Below are positions 52,764-61,792 of a stretch of DNA of 64,000 nucleotides, in pieces. Position 1 is the first letter of the stretch. The number at the start of each line of letters is the position of its first letter. The stretch covers positions 1 to 64,000 of the forward strand of contig JAGZJH010000009.1 in assembly GCA_018365815.1 (NCBI GenBank), in the 5' to 3' direction. Under the pieces are notes generated by a model. It was given only the letters and a program-made list of their open reading frames with translations, was not told the DNA's origin and searched no databases. This stretch comes from Erysipelotrichaceae bacterium. GTDB taxonomy: Bacteria; Bacillota_I; Bacilli_A; Erysipelotrichales; Coprobacillaceae. A program made the position numbers and the translations under genes.

Positions 52764-53184
52764 GATTTTCCTCCTTCATAAACATCATATTCACTAAAGA
52801 AAAAATAGCATAGGCAAAAGTGTCAAATTAATTATAAATTATTGCATTTTAAAGATTTATTTAATTAATAATGAAAATAAAAGTTAATTATAATTAAGAC
52901 TGATAAAAAATAAACCTTACTTTAAAGATTTCTATGAATAGAGTAGGAGAGACGATAAATAATGAAAAATAGCATGATTAGATAATAAAAATACATAATG
53001 AAAGTTGAAAATATCAATGAAAAAACTATTGACATATGCTTTTAGTTAGTATAGAATATAATGCGTAGTCCGTTTCATTTGACTAGTTATTCAGTTTTTT
53101 GAGGAAGGATAGAGATTGCAAAAATAATTAAAAATAATTATTGCAATTAAGTTAAAGATATGATATTATATCTAAGCAGTAGAT
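52764..53184. other. Intergenic region between the cotJ operon and the tRNA genes
   Basis: These 421 bases hold no supportable reading frame. The left edge contains the cotJ control region (no confident promoter). The right half holds the tRNA promoter at 53029-53057 and a roughly 120-base leader before the first tRNA. The rest is AT-rich without visible structure. Confidence 0.6.
53029..53057 (+). promoter_or_regulatory. Sigma-A promoter of the tRNA cluster
   Basis: A consensus TTGACA (53029-53034) and TAGAAT (53052-53057) are exactly 17 bp apart, about 128 bases before tRNA-Ser. Confidence 0.7.
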
Positions 53185-53275
53185 GGAGACATACTCAAGA
53201 GGCTGAAGAGGCGCCCCTGCTAAGGGTGTAGGTCGGGAAACTGGCGCGAGGGTTCAAATCCCTCTGTCTCCGCCA
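53185..53275 (+). tRNA. tRNA-Ser(GCT)
   Basis: A 91-nt class II tRNA: acceptor GGAGACA pairs with TGTCTCC, the anticodon loop CTGCTAA carries GCT, and a long variable arm (GGTCGGGAAACTGGC) is typical of serine tRNA. The T-loop GGTTCAAATCC and an encoded CCA end are present. Confidence 0.95.
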
Positions 53276-53294
53276 TTTAATTAAATAGTATTTT

Positions 53295-53371
53295 GGTCTG
53301 GTAGTTCAGTTGGTTAGAATGCCGCCCTGTCACGGCGGAGGTCGCGGGTTCAAGTCCCGTCCAGACCGCCA
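53295..53371 (+). tRNA. tRNA-Asp(GTC)
   Basis: A 77-nt tRNA with acceptor GGTCTGG paired to CCAGACC and anticodon loop CTGTCAC carrying GTC. It has the T-loop GGTTCAAGTCC and an encoded CCA end. Confidence 0.97.
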
Positions 53372-53376
53372 TTATT

Positions 53377-53450
53377 GCGGGTGTAGTTCAATGGTAGAAC
53401 TTCAGCCTTCCAAGCTGACTACGTGGGTTCGATTCCCATCACCCGCTCCA
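53377..53450 (+). tRNA. tRNA-Gly(TCC), copy 1
   Basis: A 74-nt tRNA with acceptor GCGGGTG paired to CACCCGC, anticodon loop CTTCCAA carrying TCC, T-loop GGTTCGATTCC and an encoded CCA end. Confidence 0.97.
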
Positions 53451-53477
53451 ATTAAAATTAAATATTTTATCCTATAT

Positions 53478-53551
53478 GCGGGTGTAGTTCAATGGTAGAA
53501 CTTCAGCCTTCCAAGCTGACTACGTGGGTTCGATTCCCATCACCCGCTCCA
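53478..53551 (+). tRNA. tRNA-Gly(TCC), copy 2
   Basis: This 74-nt gene is identical to copy 1, base for base, and lies 27 bases downstream. It is a recent or gene-converted tandem duplicate. Confidence 0.97.
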
Positions 53552-53622
53552 TTAATAATCAATCATGATTATTTTTTTATTTTAATAAAACAACGAATAT
53601 TTTTATTGACTATATCACTATA

Positions 53623-53662
53623 TAAAAAGTATGTACTTCAATTGAAATACATACTCTTTTTT
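53623..53662. terminator. Bidirectional terminator between the tRNAs and nudF
   Basis: AGTATGTA (53629-53636) and TACATACT (53648-53655) form a perfect stem with inner TTCAATTGAA. T runs follow on both strands. Confidence 0.85.
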
Positions 53663-54192
53663 TATCTTCTATAATTTTGATAAGCATACATAATTGCAAT
53701 GATAGTTTTAGCATCTCTAATCTTTAAATCTAAAACCATTTGATATGCTTCATCAAGATCCATAAAAATTAAATCTATAAACTCATCTTCGTCACCTTTT
53801 AACGGATTAGGGACTTTCTCAACTCCAAAAGCTTCATACAAATATAACTTTTCAGTACAATACCCGGGTGTAGGCAAAACCTCTGAAAATAATTTAAGTT
53901 CTTTAACACTATATCCTGTTTCTTCTTCAATTTCACGCATTGCAGTATTGTAGGGATTCTCACCTAATTCAATCTTACCCGCTGGAATTTCGATTGTATA
54001 TTCATTTTGTGCATAACGAAATTGCTTAACTAATAAAATTTGGTGATTGATTAAAGTAAGTATTCCAACACCTCCGTTATGATGAACAACTTCTCGCTTA
54101 GCCATTTTACCGTTTTCTAACTCAATATCATCTAAAGTGACATTAATAATTGCTCCTGAATATATTTGTTGACTAGATATTTTATTTTCCAT
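53662..54192 (-). CDS. nudF: ADP-ribose pyrophosphatase (NudF-type Nudix)
   Basis: This 176-residue Nudix enzyme probably cleaves ADP-ribose to AMP and ribose 5-phosphate. The N-terminal strand domain ends in KMAKREVVHHNGGVGILTL. The substrate-specific KQFRYAQNEYTIEIPAGKIE precedes the Nudix box, which runs GENPYNTAMREIEEETGYSV. The downstream PTPGYCTEKLYLYEA helps to identify the ADP-ribose subgroup. GGAGAAA precedes the ATG. It is alone on the minus strand here. Confidence 0.93.
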   Translation of the reverse strand: MENKISSQQIYSGAIINVTLDDIELENGKMAKREVVHHNGGVGILTLINHQILLVKQFRYAQNEYTIEIPAGKIELGENPYNTAMREIEEETGYSVKELKLFSEVLPTPGYCTEKLYLYEAFGVEKVPNPLKGDEDEFIDLIFMDLDEAYQMVLDLKIRDAKTIIAIMYAYQNYRR

Positions 54193-54611
54193 ATATTTCT
54201 CCTTTTCATGTATTAAACCACATCAATAAATTATCAATTCTTAAACTAAGCAGTTCATCAAATCAAACACGATTATTTCTATTGGTTATATATCAATTGT
54301 TTAACTACATCAAATAAATTATCATTGATACTTAATACCACTTTAACTTATTGCTTTGATTAAAAATCATTTGTTATTTAAACTTACGACGTAATAAGTA
54401 AAGATATAGTATGTGATAAAACTTTATCCTTTTATGTAAAAGGTTCAATCAAAAAATAAATCAATGACTAAAATAATATACGTATTCAATAATCATTAAA
54501 CTGCTCACTAGAATTTATATTAATCCTTAATATTATTGTAGAAAAGTTATACGCAATTGTAAAGGTAAATTAATTTAAAAATCAGCATGCATATAAAATG
54601 TATTATTTTTA

Positions 54612-54640
54612 TTGACATTAGTTAGTGCCCTAACTATAAT
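54612..54640 (+). promoter_or_regulatory. Sigma-A promoter of the marR-ABC operon
   Basis: Consensus TTGACA (54612-54617) and consensus TATAAT (54635-54640) are 17 bp apart. The spacer is filled by the first operator palindrome, so a bound repressor would block RNA polymerase. Confidence 0.9.
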
Positions 54641-54657
54641 AGTTAGTGTGCTAACTA
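54619..54657. promoter_or_regulatory. Twin palindromic operators for the MarR repressor
   Basis: Two 18-bp palindromes, TAGTTAG-TGCC-CTAACTA (54619-54636) and TAGTTAG-TGTG-CTAACTA (54640-54657), have identical arms. Their centres are 21 bp apart, two helical turns, so two dimers would sit on one DNA face. The first covers the promoter spacer, the second the start site. Confidence 0.85.
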
Positions 54658-54672
54658 TTAGGAGGTGTTATG

Positions 54673-55134
54673 ATGGAAAAAGATAAACCTTTAAAAACAA
54701 TTCTCCAAATGGGTGGAATATTACATCAATTGATGTATGCTGTTTCTAAAAATTTAAAGGAGATGGAGATGACACCTGAACAGCCGATTTTATTAAATAT
54801 CATTTTAAACTACGGACCATTAACACAAAAAGATTTAGCAGACAAAATGCACATTAAACCTGCAACTCTAACTGCAAGGTTACAGCGTTTAGAAAAAAGA
54901 AATTTTATTGTTCGTACAAATGATAAAAATGATAAACGAGTTCAATATGTTGAATTGACTGATTTAGGGAAAACAAATCTTGAAACAAGTGTTCAAGTGC
55001 TAAAAGACGTCTCTAAAATTGCTTTTAATGGATTTGAAGACGAAGACCTTTTACAACTTAGATTATTTGTAGAACGTATGCAAACAAATTTAAATGAGTT
55101 GAAAATAAAAAATAATGAAATAGGAAAGGAGTAA
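54673..55134 (+). CDS. MarR-family transcriptional repressor
   Basis: The ATG at 54673 is best placed after GGAGGTG, with 54670 an alternative; it gives 153 residues. The winged helix-turn-helix is clear: LNYGPLTQKDLADKMHIKPA near residue 48, then LTARLQRLEKRNFIVRTND and a wing with KNDKRVQYVELTDLG. The ligand pocket is formed by N- and C-terminal helices. It is translated just ahead of two ABC transporter genes (3-base gap). It probably represses the operon through the twin operators and is released by a drug or metabolite that cannot be named. Confidence 0.92.
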   Translation: MEKDKPLKTILQMGGILHQLMYAVSKNLKEMEMTPEQPILLNIILNYGPLTQKDLADKMHIKPATLTARLQRLEKRNFIVRTNDKNDKRVQYVELTDLGKTNLETSVQVLKDVSKIAFNGFEDEDLLQLRLFVERMQTNLNELKIKNNEIGKE

Positions 55135-55137
55135 TAT

Positions 55138-57342
55138 ATGATTAAACTATGCCGTAAATATTTAAAGCCATTTATTGTAATGATTATTCTTGCAATGGGA
55201 TTACTATTTGTGCAAGCTCAAACGGAATTAGCTTTACCGGATTATATGTCAAAGATTGTGACTAATGGGATCCAAGCAGGTGGTTTTGAAGATGCAGTTT
55301 TAGAAGTTTCTAGCGAAGAAACAATAGATATTTTAAAAATGTTTATGGATCAAAGTAGTCAAGATTTAATTGACTCATCATATACATTAGTTTCAAAAGA
55401 TGAAGTAAGTGACAAGTTAAAAAAACAATATCCTTCTATCGATGGAAATGTTTATATTTTAAATAAAAATGCTGATAAAGAACAACTAAATTCAGCTTTA
55501 GCAAAACCGTTATTAATTTACTCAGGTATTGAAGCACAAAAAGATCAAATCATGGCTCAGTTGCCTAGTGGTGTAGATTTAAAAACCGCTTTAACAATGA
55601 TGCCTAAAGATATACTTGATCAAATGATTCAAAGTGTCGACGCTCAATTTGATACATTAGGTGAATCTTCAATGATGATTGCTTCAAGTAATGGAGTTAA
55701 AACAGAGTATGCGAAATTAGGACGAAATATCGATGATATGCAAACTAATTATATTATAAAAATTGGGGGTATGATGTTATTAGTTGCCTTAGTGGGTACT
55801 GCTGCTTCTATTTCAGTAGGATATTTAGGTGCTAAAATTGGAGCAGGAGTTTCAAGAAAAATCAGAAGTGATGTTTTTGATAAAGTACAACACTTTTCAA
55901 CAACTGAATTTAATAAATTTTCAACAGCATCTTTAATTACTCGTACAACTAATGATATTCAACAAATTCAAGGTGTATTAATTATGGCACTAAGAATTAT
56001 TGTCTATTCACCGATTATGGGATTTGGTGCATTAATTAAAGTAATGAACAATGCTAATTCCATGGCATGGATTATCGCAGTAGTATTAGTGATTATTCTT
56101 GTGTTATTAATTTCTACTTTTGCGATTGTGTTACCAAAATTTAAAGTGATTCAAAGTTTAGTCGATCGTTTAAATTTAGTAATGCGTGAAAATTTATCAG
56201 GAATGTTAGTTATCCGTGCTTTTGGAAATGAAAAAGTTGCGGAAGAAAATTTTGATAAAGCAAATTATGATATGAAAAAAATTAACTTATTTGTTAATAG
56301 GGTAATGACTACAATTATGCCATTAATGATGTTAATTATGAACTGTGTTTCTTTAGCAATTGTTTGGTTTGGAGCTAAGCAAATTGATTTAGGAACTTTA
56401 GCAATTGGAGATATGATGGCGTTTATGCAATATGCAATGCAAATTATTATGTCATTTATCATGATTTCAATGGTTATGATTATGATTCCTAGAGCCAGTG
56501 TTGCTGCTAATCGTGTTAATGAAGTTTTAAGTATGGAACCTTCAATTGAAGATCCTGAAAAACCTGTTCATTTTGATTCAAATTTAAAAGGATATGTAGA
56601 ATTTAAAAATGTTTCATTTACTTATCCTGAAGCAGAAGAACCTGTATTAAAAAATATTTCATTTGTCGCTAAACCTGGTGAAACAACAGCAATTATTGGA
56701 AGTACCGGTTCTGGTAAATCAACTTTAATTCAATTAGTCCCACGTTTTTATGATGCCACAAGTGGTGAAATTTTAGTTGATGGTGTTAATATTAAAGATG
56801 TTACGCAACATGAATTAAGAGAAAAAATAGGATATGTACCACAAAAAGGATTATTATTTGCTGGTACAATTGGTTCAAATATTAAATATGGTAATCCAGA
56901 GGCGAGTGATGAGTTTTTAGATAAAATTTGTGACATTGCTAAGGCAAGTGAGTTTATCAATTCTAAAGAAGAAAAATATGATACTCCTATAGCTCAAGGT
57001 GGAACAAATGTTTCTGGAGGCCAAAAACAACGTTTATCTATTGCCCGTGCTTTAGCGAAAAAAGCAGAAGTTTATATTTTTGATGATAGTTTTTCAGCGT
57101 TGGATTTTAAAACTGATGCAGCACTTAGAAAATCATTAAATGAATTATGTAAAGAAGAAGGCAGTACAGTTTTATTAGTTGGACAACGTATTAGTTCAAT
57201 TATGCATTCAGAACAAATTATTGTATTAAATGAAGGTGAAATTGCTGGTATTGGGACACATGACGAATTAATGAAAGATTGTAAAGTTTACCAAGAAATT
57301 GCGTTATCTCAATTATCAAAGGAGGAGCTAGGACATGAGTAA
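55138..57342 (+). CDS. Heterodimeric ABC exporter subunit 1 (degenerate Walker B)
   Basis: This 734-residue half-transporter has six membrane helices and one ABC domain. An insertion of about 170 residues between helices 1 and 2 (about residues 35-200) is probably extracellular and makes it longer than a normal subunit. Walker A GSTGSGKST is at about 521-529, signature VSGGQKQ near 624. Walker B IFDDSFSALD has Asp where the catalytic Glu should be, so its own ATP site is the weak one of a heterodimer. It overlaps subunit 2 by 8 bases. MarR control suggests multidrug or toxic-compound export. Confidence 0.93.
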   Translation: MIKLCRKYLKPFIVMIILAMGLLFVQAQTELALPDYMSKIVTNGIQAGGFEDAVLEVSSEETIDILKMFMDQSSQDLIDSSYTLVSKDEVSDKLKKQYPSIDGNVYILNKNADKEQLNSALAKPLLIYSGIEAQKDQIMAQLPSGVDLKTALTMMPKDILDQMIQSVDAQFDTLGESSMMIASSNGVKTEYAKLGRNIDDMQTNYIIKIGGMMLLVALVGTAASISVGYLGAKIGAGVSRKIRSDVFDKVQHFSTTEFNKFSTASLITRTTNDIQQIQGVLIMALRIIVYSPIMGFGALIKVMNNANSMAWIIAVVLVIILVLLISTFAIVLPKFKVIQSLVDRLNLVMRENLSGMLVIRAFGNEKVAEENFDKANYDMKKINLFVNRVMTTIMPLMMLIMNCVSLAIVWFGAKQIDLGTLAIGDMMAFMQYAMQIIMSFIMISMVMIMIPRASVAANRVNEVLSMEPSIEDPEKPVHFDSNLKGYVEFKNVSFTYPEAEEPVLKNISFVAKPGETTAIIGSTGSGKSTLIQLVPRFYDATSGEILVDGVNIKDVTQHELREKIGYVPQKGLLFAGTIGSNIKYGNPEASDEFLDKICDIAKASEFINSKEEKYDTPIAQGGTNVSGGQKQRLSIARALAKKAEVYIFDDSFSALDFKTDAALRKSLNELCKEEGSTVLLVGQRISSIMHSEQIIVLNEGEIAGIGTHDELMKDCKVYQEIALSQLSKEELGHE

Positions 57343-59197
57343 AGAACAAAATAAACAACCTAGACCAATGGGTCCTGGTGGACATGGCTCTGGTCGTCCC
57401 GTTGAAAAAGTAAAAAATTTCAAAGGTACAATGAAAAATTTGTTTAAATATTTAAGCCCGTTTTATTTTAAAATCTTTATAGTTGTATTATTTTCAATAG
57501 GTGCAACAATCTTTTCGATTATCGGCCCTAAAATTTTAGGGAAAGCAACAACAAAATTATCTGAAGGTATCATGGCTAAGGTCATGAATACCGGAGGAAT
57601 TGATTTTGATGCTATTTTTAAAATTGTTGTGACTTTAATTATTTTATATGCTGTGAGTGCTTTATTTTCATACATTCAAGGATACATTATGACAGGAGTA
57701 TCTCAAGATATTTCTTATAATTTCCGCAAAGCATTATCAGAAAAAATGAATCGTATGCCATTAAAGTATTTCGATACTAAAACACACGGTGAAGTGTTAT
57801 CAAGAGTAACTAATGATATTGATACAATTGCACAATCATTAAATCAAAGTTTATCTCAAATCATTTCTTCTGTGGCAACAGTTGTGGGAATTTTTATCAT
57901 GATGCTAAGTATAAGTTGGCAAATGACTTTATTAGCCATTTTAGTCTTACCACTTTCTGCATTAATGATGGTAAATGTGACTAAATACTCACAAAAATAC
58001 TTTAAACAACAACAAGCTTCTTTAGGCGATGTCAATGGACATATCGAAGAAATGTATGGTGGACATCTTGTTGTTAAAGCGTTTAATGGTGAAGCAGCTT
58101 CAATTAAACAATTTACTGTATTTAATGATCAATTATATCGTTCTGGATGGAAATCTCAATTTTTATCAAGTTTAATGCACCCATTATCTGTGTTTATTGG
58201 AAATTTAGGGTATGTAGGGGTTTGTTTACTCGGTGGATATTTAGCAACACAAAGTAAAATTTCAATTGGTGACATTCAAGCATTTATTCAATATGTAAGA
58301 TCATTTAACCAACCAATTAGTCAAATTGCACAAATTGTCAATGTATTACAATCAACAGCAGCAGCAGCAGAGCGTGTATTTGAATTTTTAGATGAAGAAG
58401 AATTAACAGATGAAACAGATTCTCCTATTACCATTGTCAATGATAAAGGTGAAAATATTATTGAAGGATCTGTAACGTTTGATCATGTTCGTTTTGGTTA
58501 TAATCCAGATAAGATTATCATTCATGATTTTAATATGCATATCCATTCCGGACAAAAGGTAGCAATTGTAGGTCCTACTGGGGCAGGAAAAACAACAATT
58601 GTGAAATTATTAATGCGTTTTTATGAATTAAATTCCGGATCAATTTTAGTAGATGGTCATGATATTAAAGATTATACACGTAAAGATTTACGTAGTTTAT
58701 TTGGTATGGTTTTACAAGATGCTTGGTTGTTTAACGGCACAATTAAAGATAATTTAAAATATGGAAAACCAGAAGCGAGTGATGAACAATTATTTGAGGC
58801 TTGCAAAGTGGCAAATGTAGATCACTTTATAAAAACTTTAGATCATGGTTATGATACAATAATTAATGAGGAATCAAATAATATTTCTCAAGGTCAAAAG
58901 CAATTATTAACTATCGCTAGAGCTTTTTTAACAGATCCTAAAATTCTTATTTTAGATGAAGCCACTTCTTCAGTTGATACGCGTACTGAAGTATTAATTC
59001 AAGAAGGTATGGATCGTTTAATGGAAGGTAGAACAAGTTTTGTGATTGCTCATCGATTATCAACTATTAAAAATGCTGATGTCATATTAGTTATGCGTGA
59101 TGGTGATATTGTGGAAGTTGGAAATCATGAAGAATTATTAGCTAGAGATGGATTCTACGCTTCTTTATACAATTCTCAATTTGAAAATTGTGAATAA
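57335..59197 (+). CDS. Heterodimeric ABC exporter subunit 2
   Basis: This 620-residue half-transporter has an N-terminal Gly/Pro-rich start (QPRPMGPGGHGSGRP), six membrane helices and one ABC domain. Walker A GPTGAGKTT is near residue 412, and Walker B ILILDEATSSVD near 536 has the catalytic Glu. Its signature is ISQGQKQ rather than SGGQ. That altered signature would face subunit 1's degenerate Walker B in the closed dimer, which fits one catalytic and one non-catalytic site. AAGGAGGAG in the end of subunit 1 is the ribosome binding site. Confidence 0.94.
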   Translation: MSKEQNKQPRPMGPGGHGSGRPVEKVKNFKGTMKNLFKYLSPFYFKIFIVVLFSIGATIFSIIGPKILGKATTKLSEGIMAKVMNTGGIDFDAIFKIVVTLIILYAVSALFSYIQGYIMTGVSQDISYNFRKALSEKMNRMPLKYFDTKTHGEVLSRVTNDIDTIAQSLNQSLSQIISSVATVVGIFIMMLSISWQMTLLAILVLPLSALMMVNVTKYSQKYFKQQQASLGDVNGHIEEMYGGHLVVKAFNGEAASIKQFTVFNDQLYRSGWKSQFLSSLMHPLSVFIGNLGYVGVCLLGGYLATQSKISIGDIQAFIQYVRSFNQPISQIAQIVNVLQSTAAAAERVFEFLDEEELTDETDSPITIVNDKGENIIEGSVTFDHVRFGYNPDKIIIHDFNMHIHSGQKVAIVGPTGAGKTTIVKLLMRFYELNSGSILVDGHDIKDYTRKDLRSLFGMVLQDAWLFNGTIKDNLKYGKPEASDEQLFEACKVANVDHFIKTLDHGYDTIINEESNNISQGQKQLLTIARAFLTDPKILILDEATSSVDTRTEVLIQEGMDRLMEGRTSFVIAHRLSTIKNADVILVMRDGDIVEVGNHEELLARDGFYASLYNSQFENCE

Positions 59198-59210
59198 AAA
59201 AACAGGCAAA

Positions 59211-59247
59211 AAAATGAACCTTGTTATTTAATGATAAGGTTCATTTT
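59211..59247 (+). terminator. Terminator of the marR-ABC operon
   Basis: AAAATGAACCTT and AAGGTTCATTTT form a perfect 12-bp stem, followed by T residues. Confidence 0.88.
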
Positions 59248-59372
59248 TATGATTATTGATTATTTTTATAGTATCAAACTAATTTTAATGTTACAGATTT
59301 TAAACTGTTTTTATAAAAGACAATTAAAATCAATGTGATGAAAGGGAGTTAAAACCGATGTCATAAAATGAT

Positions 59373-60328
59373 TTAAATTTTTCGATAACCGGTAGAAAAA
59401 TCAACAACATTTTTTAATTCTTCATGATTTAAATAATGACATAGATTTTGGTAACTAATTTCAAGCATTTTTTCAAAAGTGTATCTAGCGACCACCCACC
59501 AGAAACATGAGGAGTAATGATTATATTAGGTTGATTCCATACTTCATGGTTAAGTGGAAGTGGTTCAGGATCAGTCACATCAAGTACAGCCCCAAGAAGA
59601 TGTCCTTGATTTAAAACATCATTTAATTCATGTAAATCTAATATACTACCTCGACCAACGTTAATAATCATAGCATCTTTTTTAGTAAGTAACAGTCTTT
59701 CTTTAGTCATTAAATGAATTGTTTCTTTAGTTTGAGGAAGTGATAAAGCGATAATGTCAACCGTAGGGAGTAACTCATCTAACTTATCCATTGTTGAAAT
59801 TTCATCAATATAATCTGGTTTATCACTTAAAGTACGACGAATACCAACAGTATAAGCATTTAAACTTTTCATTCTCTTACCAAACTCACTACCAATATCG
59901 CCCATACCGATAATTAAAACCCTCGAACCTTCGATAGATTTAACTTTACCCATATTTTGCCAAAGATGAAGTTGTTTATTAAATGAGTATAGATGTAATT
60001 TTTTATATAACATTAAAACTCCTGCAAGCATATATTCACTAATCGCTAAGCCATAGGCACCGGTCGCATTTGTTAAAATTGTATGAGGATCTAAAATACC
60101 TTCTTTACTGTAATTATCGCTTCCAGCACTAGAAAGTTGTAGTAATTTAAGTTTTTTAGGTTGTTTTAAAGTATTGATAGGTGGATTTCCGATAATAATA
60201 TCATATTTTTCAATCTCACTTGCATTAATGGTTTTAGGATTAGCGTAAGTAATCTTTAAATCAGATCTAATATTTTCAAATTTATGTTTTTGTGTTTCGT
60301 TTAATGATAATAACATTAATAATTCCAT
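59373..60328 (-). pseudogene. D-isomer-specific 2-hydroxyacid dehydrogenase, frameshifted
   Basis: The main frame runs from 60328 to 59429. It encodes an NAD-dependent 2-hydroxyacid dehydrogenase with VLIIGMGDIGSEFGKRM (dinucleotide fold), NVGRGSILD (the catalytic Arg segment usually reads GRG), VTDPEPLP and the catalytic His in TPHVSGGW. After SLDT near 59480 the frame shifts by one base. The other frame continues with TFEKMLEISYQNLCHYLNHE and ends FSTGYRKI at 59373, a typical family C-terminus. One base seems lost. The shortened 299-residue product lacks the last helix, so activity is doubtful. No good ribosome binding site was seen. Confidence 0.8.
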
Positions 60329-60510
60329 TTAATCTTCAACTCTTTTACTTTTTTCAGTATAGCACTTTATTAAGGTTTGTTTTATACTTTTAGTTGTATT
60401 TAAGAATCTTTTTGTTATAATTGTAAACGTACCAAGAGTTAAAAAAACGATGCTTTTGGTAAAATAAATTGATCATGTTGAAGTAGATTGTGTTTTATAG
60501 ATTATAAATG

Positions 60511-60534
60511 AAGTAGCGAAAGGCTGCTTTTTTA
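60511..60534 (+). terminator. Small terminator-like hairpin before cinA
   Basis: AGTAGC and GCTGCT (one T-G pair) form a short stem around GAAAG, followed by six T. It lies 20 bases before the cinA start and may act as a leader or as the end of an upstream transcript. Confidence 0.5.
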
Positions 60535-60554
60535 GATTAAATGAGGTGATAAAA

Positions 60555-61664
60555 ATGATTGTTGAAATTATAAATGTAGGAACTGAATTGTTACTTGGAG
60601 AAATTGTTAATACAAATGCGACTTATTTACAAAAAATGTGTCGTGAATTAGGGTTTAATGTTTATTATCAAAGTGTTGTGGGTGACAATATTTCAAGACT
60701 AGAAGAATGTTTAGAAATCGCCTTTAATCGAGGAGCTGATTGTGTGATTACAACAGGAGGATTAGGTCCTACTGCTGATGATTTAACCAAAGAACTTTCT
60801 GCTAAATATTTAGGTTTAGAAATGGAATATTTAGAAGAAGAAGCTCAAAAGGTTTATGATAAATGTTCATTTGTAATGAATAATACTTTCATTCCGGATA
60901 ACAACTATAAACAAGCCTATTTTCCAAAAGGAAGTTATATTTTAGAAAATGAAGTCGGTACGGCAAATGGATGCGTGATGAGTAAAGATGAGAAAATGAT
61001 TATTAATTTACCGGGTCCCCCTAAAGAAATGACTTATATGGTCGATCATGTATTAAAACCCTATTTAGAACCTCTAAAACAAGAAAGTATTTTCACTTGT
61101 GATATTTATACAATGGGAATTGGTGAAAGTAATATGGCAGTTAAGTTAAAAGATATTATCGATACACAAACTGATATTAGTATTGCTTTATATGCCACTG
61201 AAGACCATTGTCGTGTACGTTTAGGAACAAAAGCAAAAAGTCAAAGTGAAGCTAATGAGAAAATGAAAAATGTTAAACATCAAATTGAAGTGATTTTATC
61301 AAGTTGGATTATTGATTATGCACATATTCGGGAACTAGTGTTTTTTAAAATGCGTAAATTTAAAGTAATCTATGAAACTGATTTTAGATTAGATGAAGAT
61401 TTTTTTAATCATGAATTGTTGAAGCAAAAGTTTTTAGGAATTGATCAGTTTGATAAGTTGGATATGAAAAATTTACTTAATCAAGATCATGCTTCCATTG
61501 TTATTAATGTTAAAGAAGTGCCTTTAGGTGAAAAGGTAATTATTAGTTACATTGATCAAACGATTTCAAGTATTGAGGTAAACTTGCTTAAAAAAGCAAG
61601 TTTATCAATGAAAAAATTGGAAGGTAAACTTATTATGCAGTTATATGCATGGTTATATAAATAA
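60555..61664 (+). CDS. cinA: CinA-like protein with degenerate C-terminal domain
   Basis: The ATG at 60555 follows GAGGTGAT; it gives 369 residues. Residues 1-170 match the CinA N-terminal (molybdopterin-binding-like, COG1058) domain: EIINVGTELLLGEIVNTNA, TTGGLGPTADDLTKE and NLPGPPKEM. The middle domain runs to about residue 250. The C-terminal part keeps the approximate length of a PncC domain but lacks its AESCTGG and TG-AGP motifs, so amidase activity is unlikely. A separate stand-alone PncC lies at 35.6 kb. Confidence 0.88.
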   Translation: MIVEIINVGTELLLGEIVNTNATYLQKMCRELGFNVYYQSVVGDNISRLEECLEIAFNRGADCVITTGGLGPTADDLTKELSAKYLGLEMEYLEEEAQKVYDKCSFVMNNTFIPDNNYKQAYFPKGSYILENEVGTANGCVMSKDEKMIINLPGPPKEMTYMVDHVLKPYLEPLKQESIFTCDIYTMGIGESNMAVKLKDIIDTQTDISIALYATEDHCRVRLGTKAKSQSEANEKMKNVKHQIEVILSSWIIDYAHIRELVFFKMRKFKVIYETDFRLDEDFFNHELLKQKFLGIDQFDKLDMKNLLNQDHASIVINVKEVPLGEKVIISYIDQTISSIEVNLLKKASLSMKKLEGKLIMQLYAWLYK

Positions 61665-61792
61665 TGAAATCGCTTTATTGATAAAGGTGTAAAAATGAGT
61701 GAAAAAATCTTTTAAAAAAGTAGAATTTTAGGCTTAATTCATGTAGAATAGGAATGTATTTTTATTAAGACTGTGATGAAAGGAAGATGAAC

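Larger units (their letters stand above)
54193..54672. other. Intergenic region before marR
   Basis: No reading frame is convincing in these 480 bases. It holds two similar stretches (about 54213-54236 and 54301-54324, core CATCAA-TAAATTATCA) and ends in the marR promoter and operators. Otherwise I see nothing in it. Confidence 0.55.

Noticed and set aside
53310..53674. Two short plus-strand reading frames over the tRNA genes
   Set aside because: They are translations of tRNA-Asp and tRNA-Gly sequence; the repeated peptide in both comes from the duplicated tRNA-Gly.
61665..61792. Purine riboswitch before purA
   Set aside because: The 128-base gap lacks the conserved purine aptamer core and any terminator-antiterminator pair.
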